DNA from: DASYQD01 sp036005845
GTDB taxonomy: Bacteria > Acidobacteriota > Thermoanaerobaculia > Multivoradales > JAIOJS01
Direction of reading: 5' to 3'
DNA: 29,577 bases
Assembly (NCBI GenBank): GCA_036005845.1
Contig: DASYQD010000020.1
Coordinates: forward strand, 1-29,577
The position numbers and the translations under genes were made by a program. How positions within the stretch are numbered: position 1 is the first letter of the stretch; each line of letters starts with the position of its first letter. A model generated the notes under the pieces. That model saw nothing but the letters and a program-made list of their open reading frames with translations, made no database searches and was not told the origin of the DNA. Below are positions 15,390-23,011 of the stretch, one piece after another.

Positions 15390-15972
15390 AGAGAGCCATG
15401 GCGCGATCGATGCCCGCGGCCAGCCAGCACTCGCAGGCGTCGGCAGCGCGGGCGATCATCTCGTCGACCCGCTCGCGCGCCGCGGGTGAGAAAGGGCCGA
15501 GCACGTAGTCGACGAGCGCCTCGCCGACGATGGGCTCCTCCTCCTCGCGCACGCCCAGCCGCAGACGCGGCAGCGCGTCGGTCTGCAGGCTCTCGAGGAT
15601 CGACTCCAGGCCGCGATGACCGCCGGGGCTGCCGGAGGGCCGCAGGCGCAGGCGACCCAAGGGAAGTGCGATGTCGTCGAGCACGACGAGAATCGATGAG
15701 GAGGCGAGCTCGCGTCGTTCGACGAGGCAGCGTACGGCGTAGCCGCTGCGATTCATGAAGGTCTGCGGCTGCGCCAGCAGCACGTCGTCGCTCTCGCCCA
15801 CCAGCGAGTTGCACTCGCCGGCGCGCAGGCGCACGCCGGCACGCCGCGCCATCTCCTCGACGACGCGGAAGCCGACGTTGTGCCGGGTGTCGCGGTACTC
15901 CGCGCCCGGGTTGCCGAGACCGACGATGAGCCGCGTCGAAGGCACCGCGGCACCGAGCTCCGCGGCGCCCAC
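15379..15972 (-). CDS. pth: Peptidyl-tRNA hydrolase
   Basis: A 197-residue bacterial Pth that frees peptides from peptidyl-tRNAs lost by stalled ribosomes. Family motifs are RLIVGLGNPGAEYRDTRHNV (catalytic Asn and His), QPQTFMNRSG, VVLDDIALPLGRLRLR (catalytic Asp) and GSPGGHRGLESI. The start is GTG (15970-15972), 6 bases after the rplY stop. The first 12 residues before RLIVGLGN are longer than usual, so an internal start is possible. It belongs to the prs-rplY-pth operon. Confidence 0.96.
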   Translation of the reverse strand: MGAAELGAAVPSTRLIVGLGNPGAEYRDTRHNVGFRVVEEMARRAGVRLRAGECNSLVGESDDVLLAQPQTFMNRSGYAVRCLVERRELASSSILVVLDDIALPLGRLRLRPSGSPGGHRGLESILESLQTDALPRLRLGVREEEEPIVGEALVDYVLGPFSPAARERVDEMIARAADACECWLAAGIDRAMALFNG

Positions 15973-15978
15973 GAGCCG

Positions 15979-16638
15979 CTACTCCTCGTCGGTCTTGCCG
16001 CGCTTGATGACCTCGGGCTGCGCCGCCTCGGTCTCGAGCAGCGGCTCCTCGCCGGGCGCCGGCGCCGCGACGGCCTCGACCTTGTGGTGGGCCACCGAGG
16101 CGATGACGCGGCCGGGCTCGTCGAGCAGCTCGACGCCGTCGGGGAGCTGCACGTCCTTGGCCTCGGTGTGCTGGCCGATGTGCAGGCCGGAGACGTCGAC
16201 CACGACCTTGGCCGGGATCTTGTCCGGGGTGCACTGCACGTGCAGCTCGCGGGTGACGAAGTCGAGCAGGCCGCCGTCGACCTTGACGCCCACCGGCGTG
16301 CCCTGCAGCTCGAGGTGCACCGCCACCTTGACCTTCTCGGTCATCAGCACGCGCTGGAAGTCGACGTGCAGCATGTGCCGCGTCACCGGGTGGATCTGCA
16401 TCTCGCGGATCATGGCGTGACGGTTCTTGTCGGTGCCGGCGAGGGCGAGCAGGAAGACCGGGTTGTGGCCGGTCGAGCGCATCAGATCGAGCAGCGCGCG
16501 CTTCTCCACCTGGATCGGCAGCGGCTCCTTGCCGCCGCCGTAGACGACGCCGGGCACCAGCCCCTGCGCGCGCAGGCGGTTGTTGGCGTTCTTGCCGGTC
16601 TCCTGCCGGGGGTGCACTTCGAGATTGAGCTCAGCCAT
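15979..16638 (-). CDS. rplY: Large ribosomal subunit protein bL25, Ctc/TL5 form
   Basis: A 219-residue long form of L25. The N-terminal 5S rRNA-binding domain (VHPRQETGKNANNRLRAQ, VPGVVYGGGKE, HMLHVDFQRV) is followed by the CTC-type beta domain (VHLELQGTPVGVKVDGG, LHVQCTPDKIPAKVVVDVS) and an acidic tail. The start has AAGGAAT about 10 bases upstream. It lies 15 bases after prs and 6 bases before pth, the common prs-rplY-pth order. Confidence 0.96.
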   Translation of the reverse strand: MAELNLEVHPRQETGKNANNRLRAQGLVPGVVYGGGKEPLPIQVEKRALLDLMRSTGHNPVFLLALAGTDKNRHAMIREMQIHPVTRHMLHVDFQRVLMTEKVKVAVHLELQGTPVGVKVDGGLLDFVTRELHVQCTPDKIPAKVVVDVSGLHIGQHTEAKDVQLPDGVELLDEPGRVIASVAHHKVEAVAAPAPGEEPLLETEAAQPEVIKRGKTDEE

Positions 16639-16653
16639 GGCGTGGATTCCTTG

Positions 16654-17595
16654 TCATACGAACAGAGAGCTTACGGAGCTGTTGTCGTGGATCCGGCGGA
16701 TCGCCTCGCCGAGGAGCGCGGCCACCGAGAGGGGCTCGAGCTTCGAGCAGCGGGCGAGTTTATCATCCGAAGGGATGGTGTCGGTAATCAGCACCCGTTC
16801 GATGGGCGAGGCGTTGATGCGGTCGAGGGCGGGGCCGGAGAGCACGCCGTGGATGCCGGCGGCGAGGATGCGCACGGCGCCGCGCCGCCGCAGCAGGTCG
16901 GCCGTCTTGGTGAGCGTGCCGGCGGTGTCGATGATGTCGTCGATCACCAGCGCCGTCATCCCTTCGACCTCGCCGATCAGGTGCATCACCTCGGCCTCGT
17001 TCTTCGCCACCCGCCGCTTGTCGACGATGGCGAGGCCGGCGTCGAGCCGCTTGGCGATGGCGCGCGCCCGCTCGACGCCGCCGGCGTCGGGCGAGACGAT
17101 GACGAGGTCGGGTAAGTCGAGCTCGCGCACCGCCTCGAGCAGCACCGGCGCCGCGAAGAGGTGATCCACCGGCACGTCGAAGAAGCCCTGGATCTGCGAC
17201 GCGTGCAGGTCCATGGCGAGGATGCGGTCGGCGCCGGCGCTGGAGATCAGGTCGGCCACCAGCTTGGAGCTGATCGGCACCCGCGGCGCGTCCTTCTTGT
17301 CCTGCCGCGCGTAGCCGTAGTAAGGGATCACCGCCGTCACGCGCGACGCCGAGGAGCGCTTGAAGGCGTCGAGCATGATGAGCAGCTCCATCAGGTTGTC
17401 GTTGACCGGCGAGCAGGTGGGCTGCACGACGAAGACGTCGGAGCCGCGCACGTTCTCGCGGATCTGGAAGAAGGTCTCGCCGTCGGAGAAGTTGTAGAGC
17501 GTGACCTTGCCCGGCGCCAGGTTGAGGAAGGCGCAGATCTTCTCGGTCAGCTCGGGGTGGGCGCGCCCACCGAAGACCTTCAGCTCGCCGGACAT
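16654..17595 (-). CDS. prs: Ribose-phosphate pyrophosphokinase
   Basis: A 313-residue PRPP synthetase (ribose 5-phosphate + ATP to PRPP + AMP). Visible motifs: FSDGETFFQIRENVRG near the N-terminus, YGYARQDKKDAPR, the metal and catalytic DLHASQIQGFFDVPVDHL (about 129-146), VIVSPDAGGVERARAIA, and the PRPP-binding loop ALVIDDIIDTAGT. PRPP feeds purine, pyrimidine, His and Trp synthesis and is the co-substrate of the apt product in this window. The ATG at 17593-17595 gives the usual N-terminus; an in-frame ATG at 17628 would add 11 unusual residues. tRNA-Gln lies 58 bases upstream on the same strand, and cotranscription is likely. Confidence 0.96.
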   Translation of the reverse strand: MSGELKVFGGRAHPELTEKICAFLNLAPGKVTLYNFSDGETFFQIRENVRGSDVFVVQPTCSPVNDNLMELLIMLDAFKRSSASRVTAVIPYYGYARQDKKDAPRVPISSKLVADLISSAGADRILAMDLHASQIQGFFDVPVDHLFAAPVLLEAVRELDLPDLVIVSPDAGGVERARAIAKRLDAGLAIVDKRRVAKNEAEVMHLIGEVEGMTALVIDDIIDTAGTLTKTADLLRRRGAVRILAAGIHGVLSGPALDRINASPIERVLITDTIPSDDKLARCSKLEPLSVAALLGEAIRRIHDNSSVSSLFV

Positions 17596-17653
17596 GCCGT
17601 CACCGTTGCGTCGTTCGCGCTGATGCACTGCGTTGATTCGGGAATCGATCGAG

Positions 17654-17725
17654 TTGGGGCGGGAGGATTCGAACCTCCGGTAGCGGGATCCAAAGTCCCG
17701 TGCCTTACCACTTGGCTACGCCCCA
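17654..17725 (-). tRNA. tRNA-Gln (anticodon TTG)
   Basis: A complete cloverleaf on the minus strand: acceptor stem TGGGGCG/CGCCCCA with discriminator A, D-arm GCCAAGTGGTAAGGC, anticodon stem CGGGA/TCCCG around loop CTTTGGA (anticodon TTG), and T-arm GGAGGTTCGAATCCTCC. It is 72 nt, and CCA is not encoded (CTC follows). It lies between spoVG and prs, as in many deltaproteobacteria. Confidence 0.95.
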
Positions 17726-17810
17726 GGACTCCAGGCTTCCCAGAGCCGCCAGACCTTAACACGGGCTCAGCGGAGGGAGCTGTGGCGCACTCGGTGTCGA
17801 CGTCGCGCCT

Positions 17811-17874
17811 GGGATCGAGATCCCTTCGTCGCTGCGCTCCTCGGGATGACCTGCGGCGCTCCGCGCCTCAGGTC
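17811..17874. repeat. REP-like palindromic element overlapping the spoVG 3' end
   Basis: Two adjoining palindromic parts. The first, 17811-17850, contains GGGATC/GATCCC and then ATCCC (17820-17824) paired with GGGAT (17843-17847) around TTCGTCGCTGCGCTCCTC. It resembles short dispersed repeats ('...ATCCCGAGG...GCGCAGCGA...') seen scattered in many environmental GC-rich genomes. The second, 17848-17874, is a hairpin GACCTG-x-GGCGC / GCGCC-x-CAGGTC with loop TCC. It contains the spoVG stop codon (17868-17870). It may also slow or end spoVG transcription, though no T-run follows. Only one copy is seen in this window. Confidence 0.5.
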
Positions 17875-18326
17875 ACGCTCCAGAAGGAATCTTGCAGGTG
17901 GATCTGCTCGACCTCCTCGAGCGTGCGGTTGCCGTCGGCGGCTGCCGGCACGGCATCGGGGATCGGCGTCGCCACCACCGCGCCGGGCGGCGGCTCGATC
18001 GCCGGCTCGTGCCAGGGCTCGTCGTCGGGCATGTCCTCGTCGTGCGGCGCCAGCCGCACGCCGGCCGCCGCTTCGCCCAGCGCGCGCTGGTACTCGGCGA
18101 GCACGCCCTCCTCGATCATGCGGCGCGTCTCGTTGTTGAGCGGGTGGGCGACGTCGCGGTAGCCGCCCCGCTTGCGCCGCCGGCTCGGCATGCTGATGAA
18201 CAGTCCCCGCTTCCCTTCGATGACCTTGAGGTCGTTGACGATGAAGCAGGCGTCCAACACGATCGAGGCATACGCTTTGAGCTTTTCCTCGTCGACCGGG
18301 AACACCCGAACCTCGGTGATCTGCAT
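17868..18326 (-). CDS. spoVG: SpoVG family RNA-binding regulator with long tail
   Basis: A 152-residue protein. Residues 1 to about 85 are a complete SpoVG domain: MQITEVRVFPV, LKAYASIVLDACFIVNDLKV, GLFISMPSRRRKRGGYRDVA, HPLNNETRRMIEEGVL. Family members bind RNA or DNA and act as global post-transcriptional regulators. Residues about 95-152 are an acidic, Pro-rich tail that the basic family lacks. The last residues and the stop lie within a REP-like hairpin, so the tail may have been altered by repeat insertion. The ATG is fixed by GGGGGAGGAGAG about 5 bases upstream, overriding an in-frame upstream start. It follows ispE by 23 bases. Confidence 0.95.
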   Translation of the reverse strand: MQITEVRVFPVDEEKLKAYASIVLDACFIVNDLKVIEGKRGLFISMPSRRRKRGGYRDVAHPLNNETRRMIEEGVLAEYQRALGEAAAGVRLAPHDEDMPDDEPWHEPAIEPPPGAVVATPIPDAVPAAADGNRTLEEVEQIHLQDSFWSVT

Positions 18327-18349
18327 GACTCTCCTCCCCCTGGGGACTC

Positions 18350-19252
18350 TTACCGGCACTCTGACTGGAACAGGGAGGCGCGGGCTACGGTGCGGCAGCG
18401 CTCGATGCGCGTGCCCTCGGGCAGCCGCAGGCCGGTGAGCCTTTCGCCCAGCAGGTGCGCGCTGCCGCTCTCGGTGAGATCCGTCAGCCAGAAGGCGGCG
18501 CCGCTACCCGACAGGCGGGCCGTCGCGCCCGTCGACACGAGGTCGGCGTGCAAGGCGGCCAGCTCCGGCCAGCGACGAAACACCGCGGCTTCGAAGTCGT
18601 TCGCGGCGTGCGCGAACGCCCCCCAGCCGAGCTCACCTCGCTGAACCAGAGCCAAGATCCTAGGATCTATGGGCTTTCCTGTCAATTCGCCGAGGTCGGC
18701 GAAGGCCTCGGCGGTGGAGACATGGATGGGCGGAAGCACCAGCCACAGCTCGCGTTCGGGCAGCTCGGGCAGCGGCGTGACCTCGTCGCCGCGGCCGACG
18801 CCGAGGGCGGTGCCGCCGACGAGGAAGTAGGGCACGTCGGCGCCCAGCTCGCGCGCCAGCAGCCAGAGGTCCGCCGGCGGCGCGGGGTTGCCCAGCAGCC
18901 GCTGCAGGGCGAGGAGGATGGACGCGGCGTTGCTGCTGCCGCCGCCGAGGCCGGCGCCGAGAGGGATGCGCTTGCGCAGGGTGATCGCGACGCCGCGATC
19001 GGCGGCCCAACGGCCGAGGAAACCGGTGGCGGCGCGGTGTGCGAGGTTGTCGGGACCGGCGGAGAGCTCGGCACCGTCGATGGCGAGGCGCACGCCGGGC
19101 ACGTCGTCGAGCTCGATCGCGATCTCGTCCGCGAGGTCGACGGTCTGAAAGATGGTGCGCAGCTCGTGGTAGCCGTCGGCGCGCTTCCCCACCACCTGCA
19201 GGTGCAGGTTCACCTTCGCCGGGCTCCTGACCTCAAGCCGGCGGGAGCTCAT
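18350..19252 (-). CDS. ispE: 4-diphosphocytidyl-2-C-methyl-D-erythritol kinase
   Basis: A 300-residue GHMP kinase of the MEP isoprenoid pathway (phosphorylates CDP-ME at the 2-OH). Motifs: SPAKVNLHLQVVGKRADGYH near the N-terminus, the glycine-rich ATP loop PLGAGLGGGSSNAASIL, GADVPYFLVGGTALG, NDFEAAV, and LSGSGAAFWL (motif 3). The ATG (19250-19252) has GAGG about 8 bases upstream and overlaps the end of the LolB-like gene by 20 bases. It supplies isoprenoid precursors, which the squalene/phytoene synthase elsewhere in the window would use. Operon with the TPR and LolB-like genes upstream and spoVG downstream. Confidence 0.95.
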   Translation of the reverse strand: MSSRRLEVRSPAKVNLHLQVVGKRADGYHELRTIFQTVDLADEIAIELDDVPGVRLAIDGAELSAGPDNLAHRAATGFLGRWAADRGVAITLRKRIPLGAGLGGGSSNAASILLALQRLLGNPAPPADLWLLARELGADVPYFLVGGTALGVGRGDEVTPLPELPERELWLVLPPIHVSTAEAFADLGELTGKPIDPRILALVQRGELGWGAFAHAANDFEAAVFRRWPELAALHADLVSTGATARLSGSGAAFWLTDLTESGSAHLLGERLTGLRLPEGTRIERCRTVARASLFQSECR

Positions 19253-19991
19253 CGCAGGCCTCGCGATACCCGGCAGGTACGTTGCGCGGCGGCAGCTCGC
19301 CGCGGAGCGGCTCGACGACGACCTCCTGCCAGCGGAGCTGGCGGCCGTTGCGCTGCGAGAGGATGCCGCCCTTCTCCTGCCGCCGCCACCACCAGAGCGG
19401 CTGGTCGCCCTCGGCGACGCTCCAAGCGTCGACACGGCCGCCGGCGAGCGTCGCCTGCCACTTGCGGCCGGCATCGTCGATCACTTCGATCGTGCCGGTG
19501 CTCGGCGTCGCGGCCGTCGTAGCCGCCGGCCGCGCCGGCAGCACGCCCAGCAGCAGCGCCGGCAGCGCGGTCGGTGGCACCGGCCCGCGGCCGAAGACGG
19601 GAAGCGCCAACCGCGACAGGTCGGGGCACCACACCCCGGCGCGGTGGTCGACCCACCATGCCGCATCGCCGTCGACGCCCACGGTCCACAGCGGCCGGCC
19701 GAGCCGGTCGGCGGCGTCGAGGCGGAAGCGGTCGCGCGCCGCGAGCCGCAGCGTGGCGCGGAAGGCGCCGCCGCCCTCCGGGCCCTCGTAGGAACCCTGG
19801 TAGAGGCGCTGCGAAGGCACGGCGTTCGCCGGCAGATCCCACGGCGCCACGGCGCCGGTGGCAGCATGCGTATCGACGGGTCGCGCAGCCGGCGGATGCG
19901 CACTCGTCGAGGCACACGCCACAAACAGCCCGCACGCCAACGCCGCGCCGATCGCACGCACGAGCACGCCCGTCCCGCTGGCGATGCTCAC
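19233..19991 (-). CDS. LolB-like outer-membrane lipoprotein
   Basis: A 252-residue lipoprotein. A hydrophobic N-terminus ends in a lipobox-like LFVACAS (Cys about 26). The mature part has strand-rich sequence with YEGPEGGGAFRATLRLAARD, RFRLDAADRLGRPLWTVGVD and then AAWWVDHRAGVW, resembling LolB/DUF4292-type proteins that accept or carry lipoproteins. Position between a TPR gene and ispE is where such a gene is found in related genomes. The annotated GTG start (19989-19991) has GGGAG touching it, an impossible spacing, so the real start may be an in-frame GTG a few codons later. The function is inferred from fold-like pattern and context. Confidence 0.7.
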   Translation of the reverse strand: MSIASGTGVLVRAIGAALACGLFVACASTSAHPPAARPVDTHAATGAVAPWDLPANAVPSQRLYQGSYEGPEGGGAFRATLRLAARDRFRLDAADRLGRPLWTVGVDGDAAWWVDHRAGVWCPDLSRLALPVFGRGPVPPTALPALLLGVLPARPAATTAATPSTGTIEVIDDAGRKWQATLAGGRVDAWSVAEGDQPLWWWRRQEKGGILSQRNGRQLRWQEVVVEPLRGELPPRNVPAGYREACDELPPA

Positions 19992-20021
19992 CTCCCGCCC
20001 ACCCGCATGACTGCCGGATCC

Positions 20022-21959
20022 CTAGTTCCGCGGCAGGTCGCGCTCGATCTCGTCGAGCTTGCGCCGCACCTGCGCCGAGTCGGTGTCGCCGAGCTGCAAG
20101 GCGCGCTGATACGCGGTGCGGGCCTCGGCGCCCTTGCCCGCCGCACGCAGCGCGTCGCCGAGGTGCTCCTGCACGGTGCCGTCGCCGGGCAGCATCCGCG
20201 CCGCCTTCTCCAGCTGCTCGACGGCGTGCGGGAAGTCGCCGAGCCGGAAGTAGACCCAGCCCAGCGAGTCGATGTAGGCGGCGTTCTCGGGATCGATCTC
20301 GAGGGCGCGGCGGATCATGCCCAGCGCCTCGGGCAGGTTCTCCCCCTTCTCCGCCCACATGTAGCCGAGGTAGTTGAGCGCCATCGAGTTGTCGGGCGCG
20401 CGGCGCAGCAGCTCGCGGAAGGTCTCCGTCGCCTCCGCCTCCCTGCCGCTGCGCTCGTAGGCGGCGCCGAGCCGGAACCGCAGCTCGACGGACGATGGGT
20501 CGGCGGCGAGCAGCTCGACGAGCAGCGGGATCGCCTCGGCGTTGCGGCCGGCGCGCTGGTAGACCTCGGCGGCCTGCCCCTTGCCCTCGAGCCCGGCGGG
20601 CAGCTTCGCCAGCTCGGCCGCCGCCTCCTGCTCGCGGTCCATGCCGAGGAGCAGCTCGGCGCGCTTGGCGGCGAGCGCCGCCGGCGGCAGGCCCGAGGAC
20701 GGCACGAGCTGCGCCAGCGCCTCCTCCTTGTGCCCCTGCGCCACCAGCGCATCGGCGCGCAGCAGCGTCGCGGCGGCGCCCGTGCCGCCGGCACCCGTGC
20801 CGTCGGTGCTGCCCTTGAGCTGGTCGAGCTGCGCCAGCACGTCGTCCCAGCGCTCCTCCTGCGCGAAGAGCTGTGCCAGCTCGAGGCGCGCGCGGTCGGC
20901 GACGTTGCGCCTCTCGCCGCCGGCGCTTTCGGCCATGCCGATCAGCTCCTGCAGCAACCGCTGCGCGTCGTCGCGCTTGTCGCCGCGGGCGAGCATGCGG
21001 GCGAGGGCGAGGCCCACCTCGGGATCGCTGGGCAGCTCGCCGTGGAGCGTCTCGAGCTCGTGCAGCGCCTCCTCGTCCTTGCCCTGCTCCTCGAGCAGCA
21101 GGGCGCGGAAGAGGCGCAGCCGCGGGTCGGGCCCGGCGGCGAGCTGCGCGTCGACGAGCGCCTTGGCGCCCGCGCTGTCGCCGGTGCGGTAGAGCTCGAA
21201 GGCGAGACGGCGCAGCACGTCGCTCTGCTTCGCCTGCTCGCCGGGCGCGGCGCGCAGCACCGCCACGGCGCCGGCGTGGTCGCCGATGTCGCTCAACAGG
21301 TCGGCGAGGCCGAGCCGCTGCTCGATCGCCTCGGGATCGCGGTCGAGCTGCTCGCGCATCAGCGCCGCGGCATCCGCCTTGGCGCCGCGCTGCAGCAGCA
21401 GATGGAGGAGCTGATTGGCGACCGGCTTCGCATCGGGGACCGCGGAGGCGAGCCGGCGCAGCATCTCCTCGGCGCGGCGCGAGTCGCCGGCGTTGAGGTA
21501 GATGCGGCTCAGCGTCTGCAGCGCATCGGGGTCCTCGGGGCGCAGCAGCAACAGTTTTTCGAGCGCGTCGCGGGCCTCGGCGAGGACGGCCGGGTTCTCG
21601 CCGGCGAGCGCCAGCAGCGCCTGGGCGGCGTCGTGGAGCACGTCGGGGTCGGCGGGAGCGAGCGAGATCGCCTGCCGCGCCTGCCGCGCCGCCTCGTCGC
21701 CGCGGCCCATGCGCAGCGCCAGGCCCGCCAGCTCGAGGCGCGCGTAGGGATCGCGCGGCGACGCCTCGACGACGCGATGCAGGTGGTCGAGGGCGCCGGC
21801 GAAGTCGCCCTCGAGCTCGAGCATACGGCCGACGGCGAACGACTCCGCCGGCGTCGGCTGCGACTCGGGCGTTGGCGCCGGCACGGGGGCCGCAACCGCG
21901 GCCGTCGCCAAGAGCGCGAGCACGGCGGAGACGGTGCCGAGGTGGGCGCGGCGCACCAT
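20022..21959 (-). CDS. Secreted/periplasmic tetratricopeptide repeat protein
   Basis: A 645-residue protein with a signal peptide (MVRRAHLGTVSAVLALLATA). TPR repeats cover nearly the whole mature chain, for example ESFAVGRMLELEGDFAGAL, DPYARLELAGLALRMGRGDE, DPDALQTLSRIYLNAGDS, SVELRFRLGAAYERSGREAE and NAAYIDSLGWVYFRLGDFPH. The last four are the most regular. Such proteins are scaffolds; in this locus in relatives the gene precedes lolB and ispE, suggesting a role in outer-membrane biogenesis. The ATG at 21957-21959 is chosen because the signal peptide begins there and a TATCCT -10 box lies 6 bases upstream. Confidence 0.88.
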   Translation of the reverse strand: MVRRAHLGTVSAVLALLATAAVAAPVPAPTPESQPTPAESFAVGRMLELEGDFAGALDHLHRVVEASPRDPYARLELAGLALRMGRGDEAARQARQAISLAPADPDVLHDAAQALLALAGENPAVLAEARDALEKLLLLRPEDPDALQTLSRIYLNAGDSRRAEEMLRRLASAVPDAKPVANQLLHLLLQRGAKADAAALMREQLDRDPEAIEQRLGLADLLSDIGDHAGAVAVLRAAPGEQAKQSDVLRRLAFELYRTGDSAGAKALVDAQLAAGPDPRLRLFRALLLEEQGKDEEALHELETLHGELPSDPEVGLALARMLARGDKRDDAQRLLQELIGMAESAGGERRNVADRARLELAQLFAQEERWDDVLAQLDQLKGSTDGTGAGGTGAAATLLRADALVAQGHKEEALAQLVPSSGLPPAALAAKRAELLLGMDREQEAAAELAKLPAGLEGKGQAAEVYQRAGRNAEAIPLLVELLAADPSSVELRFRLGAAYERSGREAEATETFRELLRRAPDNSMALNYLGYMWAEKGENLPEALGMIRRALEIDPENAAYIDSLGWVYFRLGDFPHAVEQLEKAARMLPGDGTVQEHLGDALRAAGKGAEARTAYQRALQLGDTDSAQVRRKLDEIERDLPRN

Positions 21960-21965
21960 CGGTTG

Positions 21966-21974
21966 AGGATAGCA
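21966..21974 (-). promoter_or_regulatory. Extended -10 box TGCTATCCT before the TPR gene
   Basis: On the minus strand TGC-TATCCT (hexamer 21966-21971) lies 6 bases before the ATG at 21959, predicting a leaderless or near-leaderless transcript. The bases GCCCTGCTATCCT are identical to those before the IMPase gene start at 9022. Confidence 0.5.
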
Positions 21975-21989
21975 GGGCGCTCGCGCGCG

Positions 21990-22018
21990 TTGACTCGCCT
22001 GCGGGCCGCCCGTACCAT
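21990..22018 (+). promoter_or_regulatory. Sigma70-type promoter of the propeller-synthase operon
   Basis: TTGACT (21990-21995) and TACCAT (22013-22018) are separated by 17 bases. The predicted transcription start coincides with the GTG at 22025, so the mRNA would be leaderless. It is back to back with the TPR gene promoter, both within about 55 bases. Confidence 0.6.
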
Positions 22019-22024
22019 GACGCC

Positions 22025-23011
22025 GTGACATCGAATAGATGGTCCTATCGGACCGCGCTCGGACTGCTCGCCGCGATGGCCATGGCCGCGCCGGTGGCAG
22101 CCGCGTCGCGGTTGCTGGTAAGCGGCGACGCCGAGTCGCCGCTGCGGTTGCGCGTCGAGGGCGCGGCGGTCGAGATCGGGAGCAGCGCCGGCGGCAGCGC
22201 GGCGCGCATCGCGATCGCGCCCGGCACCAGCGTCGACGCGTTCGCGTCGACGCGCGGCGGCTGGCTCGTCGCCGGCAGCACGCCGGTGGCCGGCGGCCGC
22301 GAGCTGGCGATCTGGATCGGCAGCGACGGCAAGGCCGCGACGACGCTGGCTCCGCCTCCCGGCCGCGTCGGCGCCGTGCGCGCGTTCCCGGTGCCGCTGC
22401 TGCACGACGGCGAGCTCGCCGGCATGGCGTGGCTCGAAGGCGAGGCGGCGGATCGCTTCGCGGTGCGCACCAGCGCCTGGGACGGCCGCGAGTGGAGCGC
22501 GGCGGAGACCGTAGCGCCGCCGGGGCGCGGCAGCCAGCTCGGGCTCACCGGAGCCGTGCTCGCCGACGGCTCGTGGCTGCTCGCCTGGAGCGCCTTCGAC
22601 GGCGAGGACGACGAGGTGATGTGGAGCGCGCGGCGTGGCGCACACTGGAGCGCGCCCGCCGCCGTAGCCGCCGGCAACCAGGTGCCGGACGTCACGCCGG
22701 CGCTGCGCGCCGACGGCCCCGGCGCGTTGCTGGCCTGGAGCCGCTACGACGGCAACGACTACCGCCTCGTGCTCTCGCGCTTCGCCGGCCGGCGGTGGCA
22801 GCCGGCGGAGTGGGCGGCGGGCGCCGGCACCATCCAGCCGCGCTGGGAAGGCGAGACGCTGACCTTCCGCGACGCCGCCGCCGGCACCTGGGTGGCGGCG
22901 CGCGTCGACGCCGCCGACCACCTGCGCGCGACCGACGCGACCGTAGCGCCGCCCGAGCCGCGGCCGGCGGCGGCGACGCGCGGCGGCGAGCCGCGGCTGC
23001 TCTTCCCGTGA
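22025..23011 (+). CDS. Secreted beta-propeller-like protein of unknown function
   Basis: A 328-residue protein with a signal peptide (YRTALGLLAAMAMAAPVAAA). The mature chain has repeated strand blocks with Trp-Ser motifs (SAWDGREWSAAETVA, RRGAHWSAPAAVA) and LLAWSAFDGEDDEVMWS / LLAWSRYDGNDYRLVLS, which look like blades of a sialidase-like propeller. No sialidase Arg triad can be assigned. The GTG at 22025 is the only start that places the signal peptide at the N-terminus; the frame upstream runs back under the divergent TPR gene. Its stop overlaps the start of the squalene/phytoene synthase (GTGA), so the two are translated together. The biological link between them is unknown. Confidence 0.72.
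   Translation: MTSNRWSYRTALGLLAAMAMAAPVAAASRLLVSGDAESPLRLRVEGAAVEIGSSAGGSAARIAIAPGTSVDAFASTRGGWLVAGSTPVAGGRELAIWIGSDGKAATTLAPPPGRVGAVRAFPVPLLHDGELAGMAWLEGEAADRFAVRTSAWDGREWSAAETVAPPGRGSQLGLTGAVLADGSWLLAWSAFDGEDDEVMWSARRGAHWSAPAAVAAGNQVPDVTPALRADGPGALLAWSRYDGNDYRLVLSRFAGRRWQPAEWAAGAGTIQPRWEGETLTFRDAAAGTWVAARVDAADHLRATDATVAPPEPRPAAATRGGEPRLLFP

Noticed and set aside
19989..20009. Six-codon frame overlapping the LolB-like GTG as GTGA
   Set aside because: Short and GC-biased, with no conservation evidence; not enough to call a leader peptide.
22017..22028. Three-codon frame ATG-ACG-CCG-TGA overlapping the GTG start at 22025
   Set aside because: It begins inside the predicted -10 box, so it would not be transcribed; a chance overlap.
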